From assembly GCA_964614645.1 (NCBI GenBank), contig CAZTMA010000001.1, positions 1 through 64,000 of the forward strand: DNA of 64,000 nucleotides, written 5' to 3'. Below, one piece after another: positions 36,101-44,554 of this stretch. The position numbers and the translations under genes were made by a program. How positions within the stretch are numbered: the stretch's first letter is position 1; each line of letters begins with the position of its first letter. Origin of the DNA: MWBF01 sp964614645. Its GTDB lineage: Bacteria > Chloroflexota > Anaerolineae > CG2-30-64-16. The notes beneath the pieces were generated by a model. That model did not search any database. It saw only the letters and a list, made by a program, of their open reading frames with translations, and was not told the origin of the DNA.

Positions 36101-36172
36101 TGGAGTCGAGGCTTTAGCCGGTTTGGATGTGAACGCATACAGCCAGACTAACCGGCTAAAGCCTCGACTCCA
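36101..36172. repeat. 23-bp perfect inverted repeat
   Basis: Arms 36101-36123 and 36150-36172 are exact reverse complements (core GAGGCTTTAGCCGGTT) around a 26-base spacer. This looks like a MITE- or REP-type element; no target-site duplication is obvious. Confidence 0.75.
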
Positions 36173-36207
36173 ATCTGCCACCTGGCATCACATTTGGAAA
36201 CCCTCGT

Positions 36208-37875
36208 ATGACCTTGGCTCACCTGGCAGACAGCCGCGCAGGGCGCCGGTTGCCTTCCTTGCTGTTCGGGCTCGTCCTGGCAGCGTTGTTTGCATTGGGC
36301 CTCTGGTTCCTCACCCTGCAGCTCAAGTCGGGCGCGAACTTCTACGATGAAGGGTTGATTCTGCTGAACGCGGAGCGGATCACCCTGGGCGAGCTGCCTT
36401 ACCGGGACTATTGGACCCTCTACTCCCCAGGCTACTTCTATCTCGTCGCGGGCGCGTTCGAGCTGGCCGGGCCGAACATGCTCGTGGCGCGCTACCTCGA
36501 CATCGCGCTGCGCTTCCTCCTCACGCTGGAGGTGTACGTCTTGGCGCGCCGCCTGACCGGGCGCGAGGCTGCGCTGATCCCTTGGGCCTTCGTGACGCTC
36601 TGGCTCGGCACGATCCGCTTCTATTCGTACCCCGCCTTTCCGGCGACCGCCGCCATCCTGCTCGTGATGCTCCTGTTGCACCGTTACCTCGCCGGCGGCG
36701 CGCGATCAACGCGGTGGCTGGCGCTGGCAGGCGTGGCGGTTGGCGTGACCGCGCTGCTTCGGCTGGACTTCGGCGGATACGTGGGCATCGGTGCAGCGGC
36801 CGGCGTTGCGGCCTACGAACTGCGCCGGGTTAGCACTGGCGAAGATTCCTGGCGCGGGCGGCTGGCCACGCTGATGCGGGCGGAGGGGCTGCTCGTGGCA
36901 GCCGCGCTCGTCACGGCGCTGCCGCTGTATCTCTACCTGGCAAGCAAGGCCGGGTTTGGTACGCTCTGGCAGGACCTGATCGTGTTCCCGGCGACAACGT
37001 TCCGCGCGGCGCGCTACCTGCCCGTGCCCGCACCTGTCCCTGATTTCGCCAACCTGTCCGGCCCGCAGTGGGAGGACTGGGTGCGGCTTTACGTGCCCAT
37101 CCTGACCTATGTCGTGGGGCTGGTGGTTGCTGCGTATGGCCTGCTGCGCCGGGATGAGGGGGCTGCGCTGCGCGTGCCGCGGGCTGCATCGTACCTGGCG
37201 CTGACCGGCGCGGGGCTGGGGCTGGTGGTCAAGGCGACCTCTCGCTACCACGAGCTGCACGCGCTGCCGACCGCAATCGTGGCCGCAGTGCTCGCGACGG
37301 CCCTGCTGTACCGGCTGCCCGCGCGCTGGTGGCGGTCAGGCGTGCTGCCGGTCGTCCTGGCTGGGCTGGCCTTCCTGCTCCTGCTGAACCCTTACGTGCT
37401 GCACTTTACCGAGATGCTCGACCAGTCCGCGCAATACACGCGCACCGGCTGCTATTCGGAGGTGGCGCGCGCCGGCTGCATCCCGTTGACGCAGGACCAG
37501 GAGCAGGCCGTGTTGTTCTTGCAGCGCCGCGCCGCGCCCGACGACTACATCTACGTCGGCACGCACCGGCACGATGAGATCTTCGCCAACGATGTGCTGT
37601 TCTACTTCCTGGCCGGGCAGCGCGCCGCAACGAAATACACCGAGCTGCATCCTGGCCTGGCGAACACCCTGCCTGTGCAGCAAGAGATTGCCGGTGAGCT
37701 GCAGGCAAAGGATGTGCGCTGGGTCGTGACGTATCGCATCTGGGACTCGAACGAGCCGAACACCAGCGCCGAGAGCACCGGTGTCAACTACCTGGACGAC
37801 ATCATCCGGGAGCATTACCGCTCGGTCGTCACCTTGGGCAACTACCAGATTTGGGAGCGGCGAGGCAACGGATAG
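36208..37875 (+). CDS. GT39-like polytopic membrane protein
   Basis: The 555-residue protein has ten or more membrane helices and an N-terminal outer loop with FYDEGLILLNAERITLGELPYRDY, the acidic motif region of PMT/ArnT-type transferases, so a sugar-transfer role is likely. A soluble C-terminal ~130 residues contains DDYIYVGTHRHDE. The last residues WERRGNG are encoded inside a repeat arm shared with the convergent methyltransferase gene. Confidence 0.75.
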   Translation: MTLAHLADSRAGRRLPSLLFGLVLAALFALGLWFLTLQLKSGANFYDEGLILLNAERITLGELPYRDYWTLYSPGYFYLVAGAFELAGPNMLVARYLDIALRFLLTLEVYVLARRLTGREAALIPWAFVTLWLGTIRFYSYPAFPATAAILLVMLLLHRYLAGGARSTRWLALAGVAVGVTALLRLDFGGYVGIGAAAGVAAYELRRVSTGEDSWRGRLATLMRAEGLLVAAALVTALPLYLYLASKAGFGTLWQDLIVFPATTFRAARYLPVPAPVPDFANLSGPQWEDWVRLYVPILTYVVGLVVAAYGLLRRDEGAALRVPRAASYLALTGAGLGLVVKATSRYHELHALPTAIVAAVLATALLYRLPARWWRSGVLPVVLAGLAFLLLLNPYVLHFTEMLDQSAQYTRTGCYSEVARAGCIPLTQDQEQAVLFLQRRAAPDDYIYVGTHRHDEIFANDVLFYFLAGQRAATKYTELHPGLANTLPVQQEIAGELQAKDVRWVVTYRIWDSNEPNTSAESTGVNYLDDIIREHYRSVVTLGNYQIWERRGNG

Positions 37876-37960
37876 ACACAGATAAACGGATGACTACTGC
37901 GGGCCCACGACCTGTATCCGTTTATCCGGAGCGAAGGGCAGTGCGCCTTTATCCGTTGCC
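37864..37960. repeat. Nested inverted repeat joining two convergent gene ends
   Basis: Outer arms GGCAACGGATA (37864-37874) and 37950-37960, and inner arms GATAAACGGAT (37881-37891) and 37916-37926, form nested stems. The outer arms encode the last codons (RGNG) of both convergent genes. Confidence 0.8.
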
Positions 37961-38710
37961 GCGGGCCTCGATCAGGTACTTCCATGCGACGAAGCGCAGC
38001 TCACCCTCGGCTTCGACCCGTTCCTGCAGCGCGAACAGGTGACGTTGGTGCGTTGAGACGCTGAAGCCGGGCACGGTCCACGGCACGGCCTTCAGGTAAT
38101 AGACGAGCGCGGCGACGTCCGTGAAGCGCAGGACGCCCTGCCACTCCTGCACGTCGGTGATGGTCAGCCCCGCGGCCTGCAACTGCGGCACGTACTTGGC
38201 GGGCGTCGCGTCGGGCCATTCCGGCGTCGCATCGAAGGCGGCGATCAGGTCCCACGCGTACAGGCCGTGCACCTGTTGGGTGAGAAATGTCCCGTGCGGG
38301 GAGAGGCAGCGGGCCACCTCCGCCGGGTTGAACGCGGCATGCCGGTTGAGGATCAGGTCGAATTCGGCATCTGCGAACGGCATGGGATCGTCGTCGGTCA
38401 GGTGGACCGGAATGACCTGCACGCCCAGCGGTTCGAGCCGCTGCCGGGCGAGCGCGAGGTTGGGCGGATACTCCTCGGTCGCGAGGAGGCGCGGCGGCCA
38501 GTGCGGCCGCAGCACGAGCAGGCGCTCGCCGCCGCCAGTGTCCAGGTCCACGGCGGTGGCGGCTGTGTCCATCAATGCCGCTGCCCGCTCCATGTAATCC
38601 CAGGGCGTCTCTTCCTCGATCATGCGCCCGTCGAGATAGGCGAAGTCCCACCCTGCGAAGGGTTTGTGTTCTTCACCGGTCCAATATGCGAGCAATTCTT
38701 CCTGGTTCAT
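37949..38710 (-). CDS. SAM-dependent methyltransferase
   Basis: The 253-residue protein has a class I methyltransferase core: TAVDLDTGGGERLL (motif I variant), then a EEYPPNLALARQRLEPLGV strand-helix and FDLILNRHAAF (motif IV region). It resembles UbiE-like small-molecule or lipid methyltransferases; the substrate is unknown. The last residues RGNG come from a repeat arm. The GNAT gene upstream on the same strand is 85 bp away. Confidence 0.83.
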   Translation of the reverse strand: MNQEELLAYWTGEEHKPFAGWDFAYLDGRMIEEETPWDYMERAAALMDTAATAVDLDTGGGERLLVLRPHWPPRLLATEEYPPNLALARQRLEPLGVQVIPVHLTDDDPMPFADAEFDLILNRHAAFNPAEVARCLSPHGTFLTQQVHGLYAWDLIAAFDATPEWPDATPAKYVPQLQAAGLTITDVQEWQGVLRFTDVAALVYYLKAVPWTVPGFSVSTHQRHLFALQERVEAEGELRFVAWKYLIEARGNG

Positions 38711-38795
38711 CGCGGCTCATTTCTCTTGCATCATTGCTTACCGGAAAATCATGCTGCTTATTATTGCGAAGCTGGCACCAAGCTCTACCACTATT

Positions 38796-39626
38796 TCATG
38801 CTTCATTTTTGCCGGTGCACCAGACGATGTGTGCCGGATAGTCCTCCACTTTCGTGAAGCCAATCTTCAGCGCAGTGGCCCAGGAAGGACGATTTTCCGC
38901 ATAGCAGTGCCATCCGATGCGGGCGATGCTGCGGGCCAGCGCGTGCTCGATGAACGCGACGCCCGTCGCAGTCGCCAGACCCTTCCCCTGGTAGGGCGGC
39001 AGCGTCGCAATGCCCACCTCGCAGCGGTCGCCGGTGTTGTACTCCGACAGGCACCACCCGGCCAGCGCCTCTTCCGTGACCGGACAGATGCCGAAGCTGC
39101 GCGCCAGAAAGTCCTCCACCGACGCACGCTCGGAGGTCATCTCCTCGCGCAGGTCAGCGAGATTGGCCAGGTGGCCGGCTGCAAGCAACCGCGCATCCGC
39201 CGGGTGCAGCGCATAGCCCTCGGGCAGCCGCGCCGGAGCGAGAGGCCGGCCCGCGACGTATTCGTAATACTGGCGCTCCGTCCGGATGGGGGCCAGGCCC
39301 GGCAGCAGGCGGTCGATGTAGTCCCCCCACCCCACCGGTGCATAACAAAGCTGGAACACGGGCACGCCCTCTGCCCGGGCCGCGGGGTGGATGACATCGG
39401 CCAGCAGGCGCCCGCACAGCTCAGCCGTCCGGCGCGCAGGCGTGCCCGCCAGATACAAACGGCGGTGGCGCACGTCGACCAGCGCGACCTCCGGGTGCAC
39501 GGGATCGTCCGCATAGACATCCGCGTCGATGTCCCCGCGCAGCGCGGCGACGACGGGCAGGTGGCTGTCCATACCCGCAAAGAGGGGCTGGACGATGGGA
39601 TATGCGGCAGGTGTAATCAGAATCAT
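38796..39626 (-). CDS. GNAT-family N-acetyltransferase
   Basis: The 276-residue protein carries a C-terminal GNAT fold with the acetyl-CoA loop PPYQGKGLATATGVAFIEHAL and the final strand-helix WATALKIGFTK. The N-terminal ~150 residues form a second domain typical of the GNAT acetyltransferase_4-like family in Gram-positive and Chloroflexi genomes. The start ATG 39624-39626 is the last in frame before a palindrome; the longer frame upstream runs antisense through GH127 and is not used. Confidence 0.8.
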   Translation of the reverse strand: MILITPAAYPIVQPLFAGMDSHLPVVAALRGDIDADVYADDPVHPEVALVDVRHRRLYLAGTPARRTAELCGRLLADVIHPAARAEGVPVFQLCYAPVGWGDYIDRLLPGLAPIRTERQYYEYVAGRPLAPARLPEGYALHPADARLLAAGHLANLADLREEMTSERASVEDFLARSFGICPVTEEALAGWCLSEYNTGDRCEVGIATLPPYQGKGLATATGVAFIEHALARSIARIGWHCYAENRPSWATALKIGFTKVEDYPAHIVWCTGKNEA

Positions 39627-39641
39627 GGGCGTAATGTACTC

Positions 39642-39676
39642 CAGAAACCCGCTTTCTGCCAGAAAACGGGTTTCTG
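39642..39676. repeat. Palindrome with CAGAAACCCG arms
   Basis: Arms CAGAAACCCG (39642-39651) and 39667-39676 are exact reverse complements, with further internal symmetry. It sits between the divergent GNAT and GH127 genes. Confidence 0.65.
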
Positions 39677-39708
39677 CTCCGCATTGAGTTGGGCTGCGCG
39701 CCGCTTCG

Positions 39709-39717
39709 TGATACACT
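39709..39717 (+). promoter_or_regulatory. Possible extended -10 box before GH127 gene
   Basis: TGATACACT (TG one base before TACACT at 39712-39717), 45 bp before the GH127 start. There is no good -35 box. Confidence 0.4.
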
Positions 39718-39761
39718 ATCCATACTTTATCTGTCCCGCTGCTCCACGAAGGAGACCCCCA

Positions 39762-41660
39762 ATGCTTCAAACACCACATTTCGCGCCCCTGCCCCTGGGC
39801 TCGATCCGGCCCGCCGGCTGGCTGGCCCGCCAGTTGCGCATCCAGGCCGACGGCATCAGCGGCCGGCTCGACGAATTCTGGCCCGACATTCAGCGCAGCG
39901 GCTGGTTCGGCGGCGACACCGAAAGCTGGGAGCGCGCCCCTTACTGGCTGGACGGCCTCGTGCCGCTGGCGTTCCTGCTGGATGACCCGATCCTCAAGGA
40001 CAAGGTGCACCGCTACGTCGGCTATATCATCGAGCATCAGGCTGCGGATGGCTGGCTGGGGCCGCGGCAGATGGTTGCGGGCGCCGGGCAGGCTGTCCAG
40101 CCCAGCTACGACCTGTGGGCGCAATTGCTTGCGCTGAAGGTGCTGGTGCAGTATGCGGACGCAACCGGCGATGTGCGGGCGACCGCCGCGCTGGAGCGGG
40201 CCTTGCGCTGCATCGACCGGGTGATCGACCGCGCGCCGCTCTTCAACTGGGGCCAGTTCCGCTGGTTCGAGGCGCTGATCGGCATCTACTGGCTTTACGA
40301 GCGGACGGGCGAGCCGTGGCTGTATGACCTGGCCATCAAGCTGCACGCGCAGGGGTTCGACTGGCCGGCCTTTTTTGCGCGCTGGCCCGTGACAGAGCCG
40401 ACGCCGCATGGCCGCTGGAACTTTGCGGGCCACGTCGTCAACAACGCGATGGCCCCGAAGGGCCCGGCGCTGTGGTGGCGGCTCACCGGGGAGGAGCGAG
40501 ATCGCGTCGCGGCCTACGACATCATTGCGAAGCTGGACCAGTATCACGGCATGGTGACGGGCGTCTTCTCGGGCGACGAGTGCCTGGCGGGGCTGAGCCC
40601 CACTCAGGGCACGGAGCTGTGCGCGGTCGTGGAATACGCCTACTCGTTGGAGCATCTCCTGGCGCTCCTGGGCGATCCGGCCTTCGGTGACCGGCTGGAA
40701 AAGATCGTGTTCAACGCGCTGCCTGCGACCTTCTCGCCCGACATGTGGGCGCACCAGTACGACCAGCAGGTCAACCAGGTCGAGTGCAGCATCCGGCCGG
40801 ACCGGACGTGGAACACCAACGGCCCCGAGTCCAACATCTTCGGCGTGGAGCCGAACTACGGCTGCTGCACTGCCAACCTGAGCCAGGGCTGGCCGAAGTT
40901 CGCCGCGCACCTGTGGATGGCGACGCAGGACGGCGGGCTGGCCGCGGTCGCGTATGCGCCGAGCCGCGTCGAGACGACCGTGCAGGGGCAGGCGGTCACC
41001 GTCGAGCTGGACACGGATTACCCGTTCCGCGAGACGCTGCGGTTCAGCGTGACGGCTGCCGCGCCGGTGCGTTTCCCGCTGCACCTGCGCATCCCCGCCT
41101 GGGCGCAGGGTGCGGAGGTCCGCGTGGCGGGCGAGGCAGCGACCTCCGCCCGGCCCGGCAGCTTCCACCGTGTCGAGCGCGCGTGGACCGGCACGACGGA
41201 AATTGTGCTACATCTGCCGATGCGCCCCGCCCTCGTGTCGCGGCCGAGCCGGACCGTGGCAGTCGAGCGCGGGCCGCTGGTGTATGCGCTGCGCATTGGG
41301 GAGGACTGGCGCCGTGTGCACGCAGACAAGCCCTATCGCGAGCTGCCCCACGCGGACTGGGAGGTGTATCCCACGACGCCGTGGAACTATGCATTGGCCG
41401 TCGGCAGGTCGGCAGAGGACGCCATCACGTTTATCGAGCAGCCCATTGGCCCGCTGCCGTTCTCACCGGAGGGCGCACCGGTCATCGCGACGGCGCAGGC
41501 GCGCCGTGTGCCAGCGTGGCAGATGGAGAACGGGTCCGCCGGCGAGCTGCCTGCCGGGCCCGTCACGTCGGACGAACCCCTGGAGCAGGTGACGCTCATC
41601 CCGTACGGCTGCACGAACCTGCGCATCACCGAATTTCCCATCCTGGAGTCACATACATGA
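39762..41660 (+). CDS. Glycoside hydrolase family 127 (DUF1680), beta-L-arabinofuranosidase-like
   Basis: The 632-residue protein starts at ATG 39762 behind AAGGAGA. It has the GH127 (alpha/alpha)6 barrel pattern (LGSIRPAGWLARQL, SWERAPYWLDGL, MVTGVFSGDECLAG) and the Cys motif YGCCTANLSQGWPKF (Cys368-Cys369), which provides the catalytic cysteine and a zinc ligand in the family. A beta-sandwich C-terminal part follows. Lack of a signal peptide suggests cytoplasmic processing of imported glycans. It overlaps the next gene by ATGA. Confidence 0.9.
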   Translation: MLQTPHFAPLPLGSIRPAGWLARQLRIQADGISGRLDEFWPDIQRSGWFGGDTESWERAPYWLDGLVPLAFLLDDPILKDKVHRYVGYIIEHQAADGWLGPRQMVAGAGQAVQPSYDLWAQLLALKVLVQYADATGDVRATAALERALRCIDRVIDRAPLFNWGQFRWFEALIGIYWLYERTGEPWLYDLAIKLHAQGFDWPAFFARWPVTEPTPHGRWNFAGHVVNNAMAPKGPALWWRLTGEERDRVAAYDIIAKLDQYHGMVTGVFSGDECLAGLSPTQGTELCAVVEYAYSLEHLLALLGDPAFGDRLEKIVFNALPATFSPDMWAHQYDQQVNQVECSIRPDRTWNTNGPESNIFGVEPNYGCCTANLSQGWPKFAAHLWMATQDGGLAAVAYAPSRVETTVQGQAVTVELDTDYPFRETLRFSVTAAAPVRFPLHLRIPAWAQGAEVRVAGEAATSARPGSFHRVERAWTGTTEIVLHLPMRPALVSRPSRTVAVERGPLVYALRIGEDWRRVHADKPYRELPHADWEVYPTTPWNYALAVGRSAEDAITFIEQPIGPLPFSPEGAPVIATAQARRVPAWQMENGSAGELPAGPVTSDEPLEQVTLIPYGCTNLRITEFPILESHT

Positions 41661-42424
41661 AGATCAACGTTGCCAAACAGAAGATGCTGGCCGGGGAGCC
41701 GGTCGTCGGCTACTCGCTGAAGCTGCCTTCTCTCGTCGTTGCGGAGTTCATGGGCCGTTGCGGCGCGGATTTCCTCTACCTCGACACCCAGCATGGGTCA
41801 TGGGGCGAGGATTCGGTGATCGAGGGCCTGGCTGCGGTCAGCAGCGGGCCATCCACCCCGATGGCGCGCGTCTCGTCCAATCGCTTCCACCGCATCGGCC
41901 GGCTGCTGGACGCTGGCGCGCTGGGCATCATCGTGCCGCTCATTAACACGCGTGAGGAAGCGCAGGCCGCGGCAGACGCGTGCCGCTTCCCGCCGGTCGG
42001 GACCCGCTCCTACGGCACAGGCCGCTGCCTTGTCTACGGCGATGACTATCCGGAATGGATCAACGAGCAGATCTTCGTCGCGGTGCAGATCGAGACCGTT
42101 GAGGCCGTCAACAACGCTGAGGCGATCCTCTCCGTGCCTGGCGTGGACGGGTGCATGGTCGGCCCTGCGGACCTCTCGCTGTCGCTCGGTTTCCCGCCGA
42201 GGGAGGCTCCGCACAGGGAGGAACACGCGCGGGCGCTGGAACGGGTGCTGGATGCCTGCCGCAACACAGGCAAGATTCCCGGCATCGACACCGGGAACAT
42301 CGAACAGGCAGTGAGGTGGGGCCGCAACGGCTATCAGTTCCTGGTCATCAGCGCGGACCTGCGCCTTCTCTCCGCCGCTGCGACGGCCGGCGTCCGCGAG
42401 GCGCGCCAGCTGCTCGCCAGTTAA
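41657..42424 (+). CDS. HpcH/HpaI-family class II aldolase
   Basis: The 255-residue protein has the HpcH/HpaI signature: FLYLDTQHGSW (general acid region), IVPLINTREEAQ, VQIETVEAVNN (metal-binding Glu) and VGPADLSLSLG (metal-binding Asp). These enzymes split 2-keto-3-deoxy sugar acids or similar into pyruvate and an aldehyde. Translationally coupled to GH127, it suggests a sugar-acid breakdown route. Confidence 0.88.
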   Translation: MKINVAKQKMLAGEPVVGYSLKLPSLVVAEFMGRCGADFLYLDTQHGSWGEDSVIEGLAAVSSGPSTPMARVSSNRFHRIGRLLDAGALGIIVPLINTREEAQAAADACRFPPVGTRSYGTGRCLVYGDDYPEWINEQIFVAVQIETVEAVNNAEAILSVPGVDGCMVGPADLSLSLGFPPREAPHREEHARALERVLDACRNTGKIPGIDTGNIEQAVRWGRNGYQFLVISADLRLLSAAATAGVREARQLLAS

Positions 42425-42470
42425 AGAATGCTCATTCGTAATTCATAATTCTCAATTCTAAATTGGATTT
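42425..42470. repeat. AT-rich ATTC-unit island
   Basis: A short AT-rich stretch of ATTCGTAATTC/ATAATTC/CAATTC units between two operon genes, much like dispersed AT-rich repeats at 23706-23787. Confidence 0.5.
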
Positions 42471-42483
42471 CATCGAGGTCTGC

Positions 42484-43458
42484 ATGAAGAAAGTACTGCT
42501 GCTCTACTATGATATGCCCGACGACGCGGTTACCCTGCTGTACAACGGCGCGCAGGTCATCGGCCCGCTGCGGCCCACCGACCCCTGGCTGGACGCGCTG
42601 CCGGAGGCGGACGGCATCGTCACCAACGTGCCATACAAGTTCACCCCTGACGTGCTGGACCGGGTCACGCGGGCGCGTGTCATCGGCCGGCCCGGCATCG
42701 GCGTCGATAACATCGACGTGGCTGCCGCGTCCGCGCGGGATATCCTGGTAGTCAACACGCCCGACGGTCCCACCCTGCCCGTTGTCGAAAACACCATCGG
42801 GTGGCTGATCGCGCTGGCCCACAACACCTTCCCCGGGGATCGCATCGCGCGCGAGGAGGGCTGGGCACGGCGACCCGTCCTGCGGGGCATGGACCTCGCC
42901 GGCAAGACCATCGGGCTGGTCGGCATCGGGCGCATCGGCAGCCGGGTGGCGACCATCTGCGCGCAGGCCCTCGGCATGCGCGTCATCTCATATGACCCCT
43001 ACGTCAACCCGCAGCGCAGTCGGGAGCTCGGCATCGAGTCCGTGGATTCGCTCGACGCGCTGCTCCCCGTGGTGGACGTGCTCTCGTTGCACTGCCCGCT
43101 CTCCGTAGAGACGCGCGGCCTCATTGGTGAACGCGAACTCGGGCTGATGAAGCCGGGTGCGTACCTCATCAACACGGCGCGCGGGCCGGTCGTCGATGAG
43201 TCCGCACTTGCCTCCGCGCTGCGCACGCAACGGCTGGCCGGCGCCGCGGTGGATGTCTTTGTCACCGAACCCCTGCCCGCGGGCCATCCCTTCGTGGAGC
43301 TGGACAACATCATCCTGTCGCCGCATTCCGCCTCGTTCACGAACGAGGGCATCTATCGCATGACGATGGGTTGCATCGAGCAGGTCCTGATGGTGTTAAG
43401 AGACGAGTGCCCGCCGCACCTGGTCAATCCGGAAGTGTGGCTGCGCCGACGGCCCTGA
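42484..43458 (+). CDS. D-isomer-specific 2-hydroxyacid dehydrogenase
   Basis: The 324-residue enzyme has the NAD-binding VGIGRIGSRVA motif (about 148-158), the catalytic arginine block NTARGPVVDE, a downstream Glu (FVTEPLP) and the His in LSPHSAS. The start ATG 42484 has GAGG five bases upstream. It reduces or oxidises 2-keto/2-hydroxy acids with D-stereochemistry, which fits handling of the aldolase products or of a sugar acid. It is the last gene of this small catabolic cluster. Confidence 0.9.
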   Translation: MKKVLLLYYDMPDDAVTLLYNGAQVIGPLRPTDPWLDALPEADGIVTNVPYKFTPDVLDRVTRARVIGRPGIGVDNIDVAAASARDILVVNTPDGPTLPVVENTIGWLIALAHNTFPGDRIAREEGWARRPVLRGMDLAGKTIGLVGIGRIGSRVATICAQALGMRVISYDPYVNPQRSRELGIESVDSLDALLPVVDVLSLHCPLSVETRGLIGERELGLMKPGAYLINTARGPVVDESALASALRTQRLAGAAVDVFVTEPLPAGHPFVELDNIILSPHSASFTNEGIYRMTMGCIEQVLMVLRDECPPHLVNPEVWLRRRP

Positions 43459-43519
43459 CTCTGGGCGAACAACCTGCGTACATAGTTGTGGCAAACAGTG
43501 TGCTTGTGCTTCACGGGCC

Positions 43520-43548
43520 TTGCATCCTGAGTGGCTTTCTCATATAAT
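43520..43548 (+). promoter_or_regulatory. Sigma-70 promoter TTGCAT-17-TATAAT of the EAD-protease operon
   Basis: TTGCAT (43520-43525), a 17-base spacer and a perfect TATAAT (43543-43548) lie 118 bp before the first gene of the cluster. Confidence 0.8.
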
Positions 43549-43622
43549 GTCTGCTGTGTGGATCGCATCTTCTCTTGTGTGAAACGCGGGCTTTCGCTCC
43601 ATAATTCACACAGGAGAAAGAA

Positions 43623-43649
43623 ATGCGCTGGCTGTATGCATTCCGGTAA
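43623..43649 (+). CDS. Possible 8-residue leader peptide (MRWLYAFR)
   Basis: ATG 43623 has CAGGAG (43611-43616) six bases upstream and is followed by seven sense codons and TAA. It lies inside the transcript leader, between the promoter and the first protease gene, 17 bp before that start. The strong ribosome-binding site is unusual for chance sequence; a role in attenuation or translational coupling is only inferred. Confidence 0.35.
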   Translation: MRWLYAFR

Positions 43650-43666
43650 GACAGGAGAGTGCGCTC

Positions 43667-44530
43667 ATGGCAGATTTCGGCTCCATCATCAAGCAGTTGA
43701 ACGAGTTGAAGAAGGAGGTCGAGAAGGTCGGTCCGGACCTGGCTCCCAAGGTCGGAGAAATCAGTGATGCCCTTGGCCGATTGTCGGTCGAGGTTGGTGA
43801 AATGACGATCGAGCACCGCCCCCAGGTCGAGCCGCCCACGCGGCCGGGCCGGGAGATCGTCGGCGGTGCGGAAACGCAGGACTTCCCCGATTGCTGCGCG
43901 CTGGGGGACGACCGCGGGTACTACTGCTCAGGCACGCTCATCGCACCGAACGTAGTTGTGACGGCGGAGCACTGCCAGGGTCTGACGCGGGTCTACCTGC
44001 GGGGCACCGACGTGACGAAGCCGGACGGCGCCGAGATTATCCCCATCGCGGAGGAATTCGTCCACCCCGAACTCGACCTGCGCGTCCTCGTGCTCAAGCA
44101 CAACGCCGCTACCCCCCCGCGTACGGTCGGCCATGCAGCGCAGTTGGACGGCATCAAAGAGGTCACGCTTGTCGGCTTCGGCACGATCGACCCGGATGGC
44201 CGGTTCGGCTACGGCATCAAGCGCCGGGTGGACGTGCCCATCAAGACGTTCGACTGTGGGCAGATGGGCGAGGCGAAGCGGTTCGGTTGCCTGCCGGGCC
44301 GGGAGATTGTCGCCGGCCATGCAGGGCTGATGCTGGATTCGTGCAAGGGTGACAGCGGCGGGCCGCTCTACATCCAGCAGGATGGCGAGTTCTACCTGCT
44401 GGGCGTGACCTCACGCGGCGCGCGGGGCGGGTTCCGCGAGTGCGGCGACGGCGGCATCTACGTGCGTGTGGACCTGTGCCTGGATTGGATTCGCGAAGTG
44501 ACCGGCGCGGAAATCGCGCAGGCCGCGTGA
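43667..44530 (+). CDS. Trypsin-like serine protease in zymogen form, no signal peptide
   Basis: The 287-residue protein has an N-terminal helical, possibly coiled-coil segment (6-50), then a chymotrypsin-fold domain starting at IVGG (64-67). The catalytic triad is His102 (TAEHC), Asp137 (LDLRV) and Ser230 (GDSGGP). Asp224 lies at the trypsin S1 position, predicting cleavage after Arg/Lys. Cys87-Cys103, Cys197-Cys208 and Cys226-Cys259 match the standard trypsin disulfides, yet no signal peptide is present. The segment before IVGG ends in Gly-Arg-Glu, so activation by cleavage after Glu63 would free the Ile64 N-terminus. It is the first gene of the EAD cluster, 24 bp before the next. Confidence 0.88.
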   Translation: MADFGSIIKQLNELKKEVEKVGPDLAPKVGEISDALGRLSVEVGEMTIEHRPQVEPPTRPGREIVGGAETQDFPDCCALGDDRGYYCSGTLIAPNVVVTAEHCQGLTRVYLRGTDVTKPDGAEIIPIAEEFVHPELDLRVLVLKHNAATPPRTVGHAAQLDGIKEVTLVGFGTIDPDGRFGYGIKRRVDVPIKTFDCGQMGEAKRFGCLPGREIVAGHAGLMLDSCKGDSGGPLYIQQDGEFYLLGVTSRGARGGFRECGDGGIYVRVDLCLDWIREVTGAEIAQAA

Positions 44531-44554
44531 TCGCGGAGGGCAAGGAGGTCACCG

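Noticed and set aside
38664..39761. N-terminal extension of the GH127 frame
   Set aside because: It runs antisense through the GNAT gene, and GH127 has a clear start with AAGGAGA at 39762.
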